NCBI RefSeq assembly: GCF_900580865.1
Contig: NZ_UTBZ01000134.1
Span: 1-64,000, forward strand
DNA length: 64,000 bases
DNA from: Pseudomonas viridiflava
GTDB lineage: Bacteria > Pseudomonadota > Gammaproteobacteria > Pseudomonadales > Pseudomonadaceae
Direction of reading: 5' to 3'
Below, piece after piece: positions 26,237 to 34,268 of this stretch (its first letter is position 1; the number at the start of each line of letters is the position of its first letter). The notes under the pieces were generated by a model. The model did no database searches. It was not told the origin of the DNA and worked only from the letters and a program-made list of their open reading frames with translations. A program made the translations under genes and the position numbers.

Positions 26237-26272
26237 CGCGGGGGCTCCCGAGCGGGAAAATGGAAGCGCGCC

Positions 26273-26301
26273 ATTATAGTCAGACACCCCCTGCTGTTCA
26301 A
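26273..26301 (-). promoter_or_regulatory. Sigma-70 promoter of guaBA
   Basis: On the minus strand, TTGAAC (26296-26301) and TATAAT (26273-26278) are separated by 17 bases, with the -10 about 37 bases before the guaB ATG. A perfect -10 suits a highly expressed housekeeping operon. Confidence 0.75.
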
Positions 26302-26352
26302 TGTAAAACTCAGCTTAATATCAATGTTGCTGATGTACGGGAATCCCCGCCT

Positions 26353-26901
26353 TTACAGCTCCACCTTGACCCAAGAGACAGGTTGATCGAGCCAATCGGC
26401 AAACTCATCGATAAAGCTTTGCTTGAAGCCCGCCTCCAGCCAGTTATTGAAGATGAAGCCCAGGTTGGAGAACGCACACTCCTGCAAGTACAGAAAGCCG
26501 TTGATGTCGTCTTCATGCCCGCATTCCGGGCAAGTAAAGTTGTCGGTGCGGCCTGGGAACCAGTCTTCGAGGCTTTCGAACAGCGCTTCGCCGACTTCAC
26601 GGCGGCACTCGGCGCAACCGGCTTCCTCGAGAAAGCCCTTGGCCGGGGTGTAAATGCAGCGTTTGAAGATAATCTCCAGACCATTGATCGGCTCGCCGAA
26701 CGGTAACGCTTCCGGGTACAGCACCACAGCACGGGCGCCATCGGCAATCGCGTGGGCCATGCGGTTGCCGGTGCGACCACAGGTGGTCAGCTCTTCCTTG
26801 ATGATGTTCTTGCGCACCAGCCAGCGCACGATCGCCCGGGCCCGGGGTTCGTGGACCGGCAGGGTGGAGATTTTCGGGACGATGATGCTTTGCGAATTCA
26901 T
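26353..26901 (-). CDS. Conserved hypothetical protein with zinc-ribbon cysteines
   Basis: A 182-residue protein starting at MNSQSIIVPK (ATG 26901). It has paired cysteines in CAEC and CPECGHED, spaced like a zinc ribbon, plus an isolated Cys near the N-terminus (TTCGRT). In Pseudomonas genomes, homologues are often labelled 'sugar ABC transporter ATPase', but I see no Walker motif, so that name is not supported. A longer open frame continues upstream into the TSUP gene in another reading frame and should not be used as the start. It is oriented toward guaB with its own unit behind a REPIN. Function unknown. Confidence 0.7.
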   Translation of the reverse strand: MNSQSIIVPKISTLPVHEPRARAIVRWLVRKNIIKEELTTCGRTGNRMAHAIADGARAVVLYPEALPFGEPINGLEIIFKRCIYTPAKGFLEEAGCAECRREVGEALFESLEDWFPGRTDNFTCPECGHEDDINGFLYLQECAFSNLGFIFNNWLEAGFKQSFIDEFADWLDQPVSWVKVEL

Positions 26902-26935
26902 GGTGCAAGCCTGCTGCAGATACTGAAGATTTCCA

Positions 26936-27027
26936 TTGTGGGAGCTAGCCTGCTGGCGATTGCGGTGGGTCAGCAATACACATGTTGACTGACACTGCGC
27001 GATCGCCAGCAGGCTGGCTCCCACAGG
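26936..27027. repeat. REPIN, family A variant
   Basis: Arms 'tgtgggagctagcctgctgg' and 'ccagcaggctggctcccaca' in inverted orientation around about 40 bases. It is a divergent subfamily: 'ctggcgat' replaces the usual 'ctcgcgaa'. Confidence 0.8.
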
Positions 27028-27065
27028 GAATTGCGGCGGGCAGCTTAATCCCTGACGAAATCCGG

Positions 27066-27833
27066 TCAAGTGCTGAGGTAGCGCCCGATCAACGCCAGCC
27101 CGCTCGCCAGCACCAGCCACGTCACCAGCCGCACAAACGCCTCGCGCGACAGCCGCATGGTCAAGCGCCGCCCGATCCACAACCCCAGCGCCATGGCCGG
27201 CAACAGACACAGCGCCAGCATCAACAAGGGTAGCTCGGCATACACACCGGCGATGGCAAACAGACTCAAACGCACCACCGTGCTGCAACTGATCAGCGCA
27301 CTTTGCGTGGCCCGGGCCGCGTCTTTGGGCAAGCGGCTGTTGAGATAGATCGCATAGAGAAAGCCACCACTGCCAAACAGCGCGCCGAACAATCCGCCCA
27401 CCGTCCCCATCGGCACTGCCCACCCCGCAGACAATTGCGTCGGCCGCGCTTTCACCCACAGGCTGTAAATCGCGTAAGCGCTGATAAACAACCCCATCAA
27501 CAGCAGCAACACATCGGACTTGAGGTTGAGCAGGAAAATCACCCCCAACGTGCAGCCGACAGCCATGCACGGCAAGAGCCGTAACAACTCGGGCCTCGCC
27601 ACATCCCGCCGCGACGGCAGCAAATTGCCGAACGCTGCGACGAAATCCAGTAGTACCAACAGCGGCACAATCTTCGACAACGGCATGAACAGAATCAGAA
27701 TCGGCCCCGCCACCAGTGCCGTGCCGAATCCGGCAATACCGAACACGATATAAGCCAGGGCGATGCCCAACCCTATCACCGCCCAATCGCCGACGCCCCA
27801 CGACCACTCGCTCAACAACCCCGCCACGCTCAT
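27066..27833 (-). CDS. TauE/SafE (TSUP) family permease
   Basis: A 255-residue integral membrane protein with about eight hydrophobic segments and the two-repeat structure of TSUP carriers: GIAGFGTALVAGP in the first half and GGLFGALFGSGGFLYAIYL in the second. Members export or import sulfite, sulfoacetate or other sulfur-containing and organic anions. The substrate cannot be read from the sequence. A LysR regulator is divergently encoded 100 bases away and probably controls it. Confidence 0.85.
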   Translation of the reverse strand: MSVAGLLSEWSWGVGDWAVIGLGIALAYIVFGIAGFGTALVAGPILILFMPLSKIVPLLVLLDFVAAFGNLLPSRRDVARPELLRLLPCMAVGCTLGVIFLLNLKSDVLLLLMGLFISAYAIYSLWVKARPTQLSAGWAVPMGTVGGLFGALFGSGGFLYAIYLNSRLPKDAARATQSALISCSTVVRLSLFAIAGVYAELPLLMLALCLLPAMALGLWIGRRLTMRLSREAFVRLVTWLVLASGLALIGRYLST

Positions 27834-27933
27834 CGATCCGCTTCCTTAATAAGCCTGTGATGACTTTAGCCAGCGCCGAGGGTTGCGACTAATATCTTCA
27901 ACGTCGCCGAGCCATCTCGAAAAGGCATACCTG

Positions 27934-28821
27934 ATGCTGTCCACCCGTCAACTACGTTACTTCGTCGAAATCGCCGAATGCGGCAGCTTCAGTGCCGCGG
28001 CTGAACGCTTGTTCATTGCGCAATCGGCGTTGAGCCGGCAGATCAAGGACATGGAGACGCGCCTGCAAACGCCGCTGTTCGAGCGTACTGCGCGCCAGCC
28101 GAGACTCACTGCAGCGGGCGAAGCGTTTTTGCCGCGAGCACGCAATCTGCTCAATGAGCTGAGCAAAGCCAGCGCGATGGCCACTGAAATCGGCAATGGT
28201 CAGCTCGGCACGTTGCGCCTCAGCCATTCCAGCACCGTGTCGATCAGCGGACGTTTGCTCAGGGATATCGGCGCTTATCTGCAGCAACAACCCGGCGTGT
28301 CGCTCGATATCGGCAAACTGTCTTCAGAAGCGCAGCTTGAAGAGCTGGCCGAAGGGCGCCTCGATATTGGCCTGCTGCGCCTGCCCGTGTTGCGCCAGCG
28401 TGAAGGGATTCAGATCGTGCCGCTGTTCACCGAGCGCTTGCTGCTGGCAGTTCCCATCGATCATCGGTTGGCCGCATCTGAGCGTGTCGACCCGGCCCAA
28501 CTGAAGGACGAAGCGTTCATCTCGATTCCGCATCCGCAACGCGGCGGCTTGAGCTATCTGTGTGCCGACCTGTGCATGCGTCAGGGTTTCTTCCCCAAAG
28601 CGGCGCGGGTGATGTCGCGCAAAACCACGCAGTTACAGTTGATTCAGGCCGGGTTCGGCATCGCCCTGCTGCCGGAATCCATGCAAGACATCGCGCCGAG
28701 CGGCGTGCGCTTTCTGCCGCTGACCGATCCCGATTGCCAAAGCACCGTCGCCCTCGCCTATCGGCAGAATCCGACCCCGCTGATCCAACACTTCCTCCAG
28801 ACCTTCACCAATCCCCTGTAG
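27934..28821 (+). CDS. LysR-family transcriptional regulator
   Basis: A 295-residue regulator with the N-terminal LysR helix-turn-helix (MLSTRQLRYFVEIAECGSFS, AAERLFIAQSALSRQIKDME) and a periplasmic-binding-like effector domain. The start at 27934 matches the family; codons upstream do not. The ligand is not evident; by position it likely controls the divergent TSUP permease. The stop codon TAG lies inside the first bases of the REPIN at 28814. Confidence 0.9.
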   Translation: MLSTRQLRYFVEIAECGSFSAAAERLFIAQSALSRQIKDMETRLQTPLFERTARQPRLTAAGEAFLPRARNLLNELSKASAMATEIGNGQLGTLRLSHSSTVSISGRLLRDIGAYLQQQPGVSLDIGKLSSEAQLEELAEGRLDIGLLRLPVLRQREGIQIVPLFTERLLLAVPIDHRLAASERVDPAQLKDEAFISIPHPQRGGLSYLCADLCMRQGFFPKAARVMSRKTTQLQLIQAGFGIALLPESMQDIAPSGVRFLPLTDPDCQSTVALAYRQNPTPLIQHFLQTFTNPL

Positions 28822-28913
28822 GAGCTGACGAGTGAAACGAGGCTGCGATCTTTTGATCTTGACCGCCAAAAGAAGGATCAAAAGATCGCAGCCTTCGGCA
28901 GCTCCTACAGGGG
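28814..28913. repeat. REPIN, family B
   Basis: Arms 'cctgtaggagctgacg' and 'gccttcggcagctcctacag', with the inner inverted pair 'gcgatcttttgatc' / 'gatcaaaagatcgc'. The left arm has drifted and supplies the LysR stop codon. Confidence 0.8.
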
Positions 28914-28953
28914 ATCGTGTATTGCATTGGAAATTAGCTTTAAACTGCGCCCC

Positions 28954-30333
28954 ATGATTAAAGATCCCTTTGCAAGACTTGGCCTGGACCGTGAAGTCCT
29001 GACCGTCAGCCAGCTCAACGGCCGCGCGCGGGTGTTGCTCGAAGACGTGTTCAGCAACATCTGGGTCGAAGGCGAAATCTCCAACCTCGCCCGCCCGGCG
29101 TCCGGCCACATCTACTTCACCCTCAAGGACAGCGGTGCGCAGGTGCGTTGCGCGCTGTTCCGGCAGAACGCCGCGCGCGTGCGTCAGGCGCTGAAGGATG
29201 GCCTAGCGGTGAAGGTGCGCGGCAAGGTCTCGCTGTTCGAGGGCCGAGGCGACTATCAACTGATCCTCGACACCGTCGAGCCTGCCGGTGACGGTGCGCT
29301 ACGTCTGGCTTTCGATGCGCTGAAAGAAAAACTCAGCGCCGAAGGCCTGTTCAGCGCCGAACGCAAAGTCCCGCTGCCCGCTCATCCGCAGCGCATCGGC
29401 ATCATCAGCTCGCCGACCGGCGCGGTGATTCGCGACATCATCAGCGTGTTTCGCCGCCGTGCGCCGCAGGTGCAACTGACGCTGATTCCGACCGCCGTGC
29501 AGGGCCGCGAAGCCACCGCGCAAATCGTTCGCGCGCTGAAAATGGCCGATGCCCGTGGTTTCGATGCACTGATCCTCGCCCGTGGTGGTGGCTCGCTGGA
29601 AGACCTCTGGTGCTTCAACGAAGAAGCCGTGGCCCGCGCCGTCGATGCCTGTGTAACGCCGATTGTCAGCGCCGTCGGCCATGAAACCGATGTGTCGATC
29701 AGCGACTTTGTTGCCGACGTGCGCGCACCGACGCCGTCCGCTGCCGCTGAGTTGCTCGCGCCCGATTCCAGTCATCTGATACGCCAGGTCGAAAGCCTGC
29801 ATCGCCGCTTGGTGATGCGCATGCGCGATCGCTTGATGCGTGATCGTCTGCGTCTCGAAGGCATGGCGCGTCGCCTGCGTCATCCCGGCGAACGTCTGCG
29901 CCAGCAGGCGCAGCGTCTGGACGATCTGGACATGCGCATGCGCCGGGCGTTCGAGCGTCATCTCAATACCCGTCGCGAGCGCCTGATCCGCCTGGAAACC
30001 CGCCTCGCCGGGCAACATCCGGGGCGGCAACTGGCGATGTTGCGCCAACGCCTCGACAGCCTCGCCGAACGCCTGCCCCGGGCCATGCGCGAAGGTCTGA
30101 AGAATCGTCGACTGCAACTGCACAGCCAGATGCAGACGCTGCATGTGGTCAGCCCGTTGGCAACGCTTGGCCGGGGCTACAGCATTCTGCTCGATGAGCG
30201 CGGCCATGCGATCCGCAACGCTGCGCAGACCCACACCGGCCAGCGCCTGAAAGCCAAACTCGGCGAAGGCGAACTGCAAGTGCGTGTCGAAGACAATCAC
30301 CTGACGCCTGTCACCCTTTCTTTACTGGACTGA
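28954..30333 (+). CDS. xseA: Exodeoxyribonuclease VII large subunit
   Basis: A 459-residue nuclease subunit that, with XseB, degrades single-stranded DNA in both directions. The N-terminal OB-fold (about 20-120; VWVEGEISNLARPASGHIYF family motif) precedes the catalytic domain with GIISSPTGAVIRDI, ARGGGSLEDLWCFN and SAVGHETDVSISDFVAD, then a long arginine-rich coiled coil. The start is ATG 28954 (MIKDPFARLG). No strong SD is visible. xseB is not in the window. Confidence 0.95.
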   Translation: MIKDPFARLGLDREVLTVSQLNGRARVLLEDVFSNIWVEGEISNLARPASGHIYFTLKDSGAQVRCALFRQNAARVRQALKDGLAVKVRGKVSLFEGRGDYQLILDTVEPAGDGALRLAFDALKEKLSAEGLFSAERKVPLPAHPQRIGIISSPTGAVIRDIISVFRRRAPQVQLTLIPTAVQGREATAQIVRALKMADARGFDALILARGGGSLEDLWCFNEEAVARAVDACVTPIVSAVGHETDVSISDFVADVRAPTPSAAAELLAPDSSHLIRQVESLHRRLVMRMRDRLMRDRLRLEGMARRLRHPGERLRQQAQRLDDLDMRMRRAFERHLNTRRERLIRLETRLAGQHPGRQLAMLRQRLDSLAERLPRAMREGLKNRRLQLHSQMQTLHVVSPLATLGRGYSILLDERGHAIRNAAQTHTGQRLKAKLGEGELQVRVEDNHLTPVTLSLLD

Positions 30334-30336
30334 TCC

Positions 30337-31158
30337 ATGCCGCGTTTTCTGGCTCCACTGTTTCTGCTGTGCCTGACCTTCAATGCCCACGCCGACAGTT
30401 ACATCACCCGGCTGCTGAACAAACCGGTGCCGGGAGGCGTGGCAGTGGTTGATCTCGGCTCAGCCGCGCAGGCACCGAAAGCCACCTATCAAGGCAAACC
30501 GGTGCTGGTGGTGAAAGAGCAGAACAACTGGCTGGCGATTGTCGGCGTTCCGTTGACCGTGAAGCCTGGCGCGCAGCAGATCAGCAGCGGCGGGCGCAAT
30601 CTGCCATTCACCGTGGGCAACAAGAAATACCCGGAACAGCGCATCACCCTGAAGAACAAACAGCAAGTAAACCCGGATCAATCGAACCTCAAGCGCATCG
30701 AGGGCGAACTGGCCGAGCAGATCAAGGCTTACCGCAGCTTCAGCCCGAACACGCCAAGCAATCTGCTGTTGGACAAACCGGTAAACGGCCCGTTGTCGAG
30801 CAAGTTTGGTGTGCGTCGCTTCTTTAATGGTGAAGAGCGCAATCCACATGCAGGCCTCGACTTCGCGGTGCCAGCGGGTACGCCGATCAAGACCCCGGCG
30901 GCGGGCAAGGTGATCCTCACCGGCAACTACTTCTTCAACGGCAACACCGTGTTTGTCGACCATGGACAGGGCTTTATCAGCATGTTCTGCCATATGTCGA
31001 AGATTGACGTGAAGGTCGGCGATCAACTGGCGCGGGGCGCAGTGGTCGGCAAGGTGGGTGCGACTGGCCGGGCTACCGGGCCGCACATGCACTGGAATAT
31101 CAGCCTTAATGATGCGCGGGTGGATCCGGCGATTTTCATTGGCGCATTTCAGCCTTAA
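30337..31158 (+). CDS. M23-family metallopeptidase (periplasmic)
   Basis: A 273-residue protein with signal peptide MPRFLAPLFLLCLTFNAHA and a C-terminal LytM/M23 domain with full zinc motifs: His171 and Asp175 (HAGLD), His219, and HMH at 250-252. Because the active site is intact, it is probably a peptidoglycan endopeptidase rather than an EnvC-type activator. The N-terminal region (about 25-140) is a beta-rich adaptor. It begins 3 bases after xseA, so the two are cotranscribed. Confidence 0.9.
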   Translation: MPRFLAPLFLLCLTFNAHADSYITRLLNKPVPGGVAVVDLGSAAQAPKATYQGKPVLVVKEQNNWLAIVGVPLTVKPGAQQISSGGRNLPFTVGNKKYPEQRITLKNKQQVNPDQSNLKRIEGELAEQIKAYRSFSPNTPSNLLLDKPVNGPLSSKFGVRRFFNGEERNPHAGLDFAVPAGTPIKTPAAGKVILTGNYFFNGNTVFVDHGQGFISMFCHMSKIDVKVGDQLARGAVVGKVGATGRATGPHMHWNISLNDARVDPAIFIGAFQP

Positions 31159-31179
31159 GAGAATTGATGGGCTAATGGC

Positions 31180-31265
31180 CCCTTCGCGAGCAAGCTCGCT
31201 CCCACATTGGACTGCGTTCGAAACACAAATCCCTGTGGGAGCGAGCCTGCTCGCGAAGGCGGCCC
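31180..31265. repeat. REPIN, family A
   Basis: Arms 'ccttcgcgagcaagctcgct' and 'agcgagcctgctcgcgaagg' around about 30 bases. It occupies part of the 463-base gap between the M23 peptidase gene and leuA. The rest of the gap (31266-31454) is moderately AT-rich and shows nothing else I can name. Confidence 0.85.
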
Positions 31266-31454
31266 ATAAAGCACATCAACACTAACTGAATTGCTATAAA
31301 CCTCAATTGCGCCCCAATCCAACCTCGCGCAAATATCACAACGATCAACGATCTCCAGCGCAATAAAATCCCGCAAAAACCCGCTTTCCGAGTATTCCTC
31401 TCAATTTTTTTCGACTGCTTGCCATCCTCTCCCCTCGCGGTTAGGGTTGAAGGC

Positions 31455-31532
31455 ATGAAAACCTCTCACACCCTCATTCAGCTTCGCCAGCACCGCAGCC
31501 TGTGCCTCGTCAGCGCACGACTGCCAGGCTGA
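31455..31532 (+). CDS. Putative leucine-rich leader peptide upstream of leuA
   Basis: A 25-residue open frame beginning MKTSHTLIQL and ending SARLPG, preceded by 'ttgaaggc', a usable SD. Five of 25 residues are Leu (CTC, CTT, CTG, CTC, CTG), three of them in the last ten residues. It stops 89 bases before the leuA ATG. The interval holds a GC-rich segment followed by six T (31575-31586 region). This is the arrangement of a transcription-attenuation leader, but the Leu codons are not consecutive and the hairpin I can draw is weak. A possible promoter TTGCCA (31419-31424) with TAGGGT 17 bases on lies just upstream. Confidence 0.45.
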   Translation: MKTSHTLIQLRQHRSLCLVSARLPG

Positions 31533-31621
31533 ATCGCGGCACCTCGTCCCACGCTTTTCCCAGAACATTCGTAACACCGGCAGGCCGCCTTTTTTCGGCC
31601 CAGACAATAAGGAATTTCCCG

Positions 31622-33301
31622 ATGAGCATGCTCAAAGATCCGTCTTCGAAATACCGCGCGTTTCCTGTCATCAACCTGCCGGATCGTACCTGGCCGTCGA
31701 AAACCATCGACACCGCGCCGATCTGGTGCAGCTCCGACCTGCGTGACGGCAACCAGTCGCTGATCGAACCGATGGACGCGGTGAAGAAGCTGCGCTTCTG
31801 GAAAACCCTCGTGCAAGTCGGCGTGAAGGAAATCGAAGCATCGTTCCCGGCCGCTTCGCAAACCGACTTCGACTTCGTGCGTACCCTGATCGAAGAAGGC
31901 CACATCCCGGATGACACCACCATTCAGGTGCTGACCCAGGGCCGTGAAGACCTGATCGAGCGCACTTTCGAATCCTTGCGCGGTGCGAAGAAAGCCATCG
32001 TCCACCTGTACAACGCTACCTCGCCTTCTTTCCGTCGCATCGTCTTCAACCAGGACAAGGACGGCATCAAGGCCATCGCTGTAAACGCGGCCAAACTGTT
32101 CGTCAAATACGCGGCGATGCAGCCGGACACCGAGTGGACGTTCGAATACTCGCCGGAAACCTTCAGCGCCACCGAGCTGGAATTCGCCAAGGAAGTCTGT
32201 GACGCGGTGATCGAGGTCTGGAACCCGACGCCTGAGCACAAGATGATCCTTAACCTGCCCGCCACCGTTGAGTGCGCGACCCCGAACATCTATGCCGACC
32301 AGATCGAGTGGTTCGGCCGCAACATCAACCGTCGTGACAGCGTGATCATCAGCCTGCACACCCACAACGACCGTGGCACTGGCGTTGCGGCTACCGAACT
32401 GGGCCTGATGGCGGGTGCGGACCGCGTCGAAGGCTGCCTGTTCGGCAACGGCGAGCGTACCGGTAACGTCGACCTCGTCACCGTTGCACTGAACATGTAC
32501 ACCCAGGGTCTCGACCCGCAGCTGGACTTCTCCGACATCGACGGCGTGCGCAAAGTCGTCGAAGAGTGCAACCAGATTCAGGTTCACCCACGTCACCCGT
32601 ATGTTGGCGATCTGGTGCACACCGCGTTCTCCGGTTCGCACCAGGATGCAATCCGCAAAGGCTTCTCCCAGCAGAAACCCGATGCACTTTGGGAAGTGCC
32701 GTACTTGCCGATCGACCCGGCCGACATTGGCCGCAGCTACGAGGCGGTGATTCGCGTCAACAGCCAGTCGGGCAAGGGCGGCATCGCCTACTTGCTGGAG
32801 CAGGAATACGGCATCAGCCTGCCACGTCGCATGCAGATCGAATTCAGCCAAGTTGTGCAGCGTGAAACCGACCGCTTGGGTCTGGAGATGACCGCCAAGC
32901 AGATCCACTCGCTGTTGATCAGCGAATACCTGCAAGCCAACACCCCGTACGCGCTGGTCAGCCATCGTCTGCAGGAAGAAAACGGCAACAGCAATGTTGA
33001 AGTGGAAGTGGCGAGCAAAGGTCAGGGCGAAACCAACCTGCACTGGCGCGGCAAGGGCAACGGTGCGCTGGAAGCACTGGTCGCCGGCCTGCCAGTCCCG
33101 GTGGAGATCATGGACTACAACGAACACGCGATCGGCGCGGGCACCAATGCCAAAGCGGCGGCCTACATCGAGCTGCGTGTGAATGGCGAACGTGCGGTGC
33201 ACGGCGTGGGTATCGATGAAAACATCACCACGGCCAGCTTCAAGGCCCTGTTCAGCGCGCTGAACCGCTCGCTGAGCCAGCCTGAGGCGAAAGCGGCGTA
33301 A
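31622..33301 (+). CDS. leuA: 2-isopropylmalate synthase
   Basis: A 559-residue enzyme condensing acetyl-CoA with 2-ketoisovalerate, the first committed step of leucine synthesis. It is the long 'type 2' form found in Pseudomonas and actinobacteria. The TIM-barrel has SSDLRDGNQSL (Arg41-Asp42) and metal ligands in SLHTHNDRG. The C-terminal LeuA dimer/allosteric domain (about 430-550) binds leucine for feedback inhibition. The start is ATG 31622 after AAGGAA; the upstream in-frame extension overlaps the leader region. Confidence 0.95.
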   Translation: MSMLKDPSSKYRAFPVINLPDRTWPSKTIDTAPIWCSSDLRDGNQSLIEPMDAVKKLRFWKTLVQVGVKEIEASFPAASQTDFDFVRTLIEEGHIPDDTTIQVLTQGREDLIERTFESLRGAKKAIVHLYNATSPSFRRIVFNQDKDGIKAIAVNAAKLFVKYAAMQPDTEWTFEYSPETFSATELEFAKEVCDAVIEVWNPTPEHKMILNLPATVECATPNIYADQIEWFGRNINRRDSVIISLHTHNDRGTGVAATELGLMAGADRVEGCLFGNGERTGNVDLVTVALNMYTQGLDPQLDFSDIDGVRKVVEECNQIQVHPRHPYVGDLVHTAFSGSHQDAIRKGFSQQKPDALWEVPYLPIDPADIGRSYEAVIRVNSQSGKGGIAYLLEQEYGISLPRRMQIEFSQVVQRETDRLGLEMTAKQIHSLLISEYLQANTPYALVSHRLQEENGNSNVEVEVASKGQGETNLHWRGKGNGALEALVAGLPVPVEIMDYNEHAIGAGTNAKAAAYIELRVNGERAVHGVGIDENITTASFKALFSALNRSLSQPEAKAA

Positions 33302-33316
33302 TCCCCGCTGAAATGC

Positions 33317-33353
33317 AAAAGGCCCCGGCGTTTGAACTCCGGGGCCTTTTTTT
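33317..33353 (+). terminator. Rho-independent terminator of leuA
   Basis: Stem AAAAGGCCCCGG / CCGGGGCCTTTT with loop 'cgtttgaact', followed by a T7 run. Confidence 0.92.
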
Positions 33354-33381
33354 GCCTGCAGGTTTTGGACTGACTTTTATG

Positions 33382-33456
33382 GCCCCTTCGCGAGCAGGCT
33401 CGCTCCCACATTTGGAATGCATTTCCCTGTGGGAGCGAGCCTGCTCGCGAAGGCGT
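33382..33456. repeat. REPIN, family A
   Basis: Inverted arms 'ccttcgcgagcaggctcgct' and 'agcgagcctgctcgcgaagg' around 'cccacatttggaatgcatttccctgtggg' in parts. Placed just after the leuA terminator and before the convergent amidase gene. Confidence 0.88.
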
Positions 33457-33476
33457 CCTGACAGGCGCTGGGAGTA

Positions 33477-34268
33477 TCAGGTGAACTCAAAGGTGTCGGC
33501 ATCCAGATTCGCTGGAAAGCGCTCACGATAAGCCGCCAATGGTGCCGCTTCCAGAACGACCTTGAACACACCATCCGCCTCCCCCGCCGCCAGCAAGGTT
33601 TCACCCTGGAAATCCAGCACCTGACTGTCCCCGGTGTAAGCGAAGCCTTTGCCATCGGTGCCAACGCGGTTCACCGCCGCCACATAACAAAGGTTTTCGA
33701 TGGCGCGTGCCGGCAACAGACGATTCCAGTGCAAACGCCGCGCACCCGGCCAGTTGGCGGTGTATAGCAGCAGATCGGTGTCCTGCGCATCGCGGCTCCA
33801 CACCGGGAAACGCAGGTCGTAACAAATCAGCGGGCGCACGCGCCAGCCCTTGAGTTCGAACTGCACCTGGCGTTCGCCGGGGGTGTAATGGTTGTGCTCG
33901 CCGGCCATGCGGAACAGGTGACGCTTGTCGTAATGCAGGACTTCGCCGTCCGGCCGCGCCCACAGCAGGCGATTGCGATGGCTGCCGTCGGCGGCCTGAA
34001 TAATCACGCTGCCGGTGATCACTGCATCGAGTTTCGCCGCCTGAACCCGCAGCCATTTACTGGTCGGGCCGTTCTCGGCTTCGGCTAGGGTCTCGGACTC
34101 CATGGAGAATCCGGTGGTGAACATTTCCGGCAGGATGATCAGATCCGCCCCTCGCGCCTGCTCCAGCAACACCTCGAAGTGCTCAAAGTTTGCCTGGCGG
34201 TCATGCCAGGCCAGGCTGGTCTGGATCAGCGCCAGATTGAGATCGGGCAATGCACTCAGATCACGCAT
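33477..34268 (-). CDS. Omega-amidase (nitrilase family, YafV-like)
   Basis: A 263-residue carbon-nitrogen hydrolase with the Glu-Lys-Cys triad: Glu48 (LPEMF), Lys115 (YDKRHLF) and Cys149 (LICYDLRFP). YafV-type enzymes deaminate 2-oxoglutaramate and 2-oxosuccinamate, the products of glutamine- or asparagine-dependent transaminases. Its start overlaps the 3' end of the aminotransferase gene by 13 bases. That fits: the aminotransferase would use glutamine as donor, and this enzyme would remove the resulting alpha-keto amide, pulling methionine salvage forward. Confidence 0.88.
   Translation of the reverse strand: MRDLSALPDLNLALIQTSLAWHDRQANFEHFEVLLEQARGADLIILPEMFTTGFSMESETLAEAENGPTSKWLRVQAAKLDAVITGSVIIQAADGSHRNRLLWARPDGEVLHYDKRHLFRMAGEHNHYTPGERQVQFELKGWRVRPLICYDLRFPVWSRDAQDTDLLLYTANWPGARRLHWNRLLPARAIENLCYVAAVNRVGTDGKGFAYTGDSQVLDFQGETLLAAGEADGVFKVVLEAAPLAAYRERFPANLDADTFEFT

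Noticed and set aside
26237..26352. Purine or guanine riboswitch before guaB
   Set aside because: The leader is only about 30 bases after the predicted start site, too short for an aptamer, and the sequence lacks the conserved core.
26353..27807. A single 484-codon minus-strand gene covering the zinc-ribbon protein and the region upstream
   Set aside because: The upper part is an out-of-frame reading of the TSUP permease gene and of the REPIN. The family-like protein starts at 26901.
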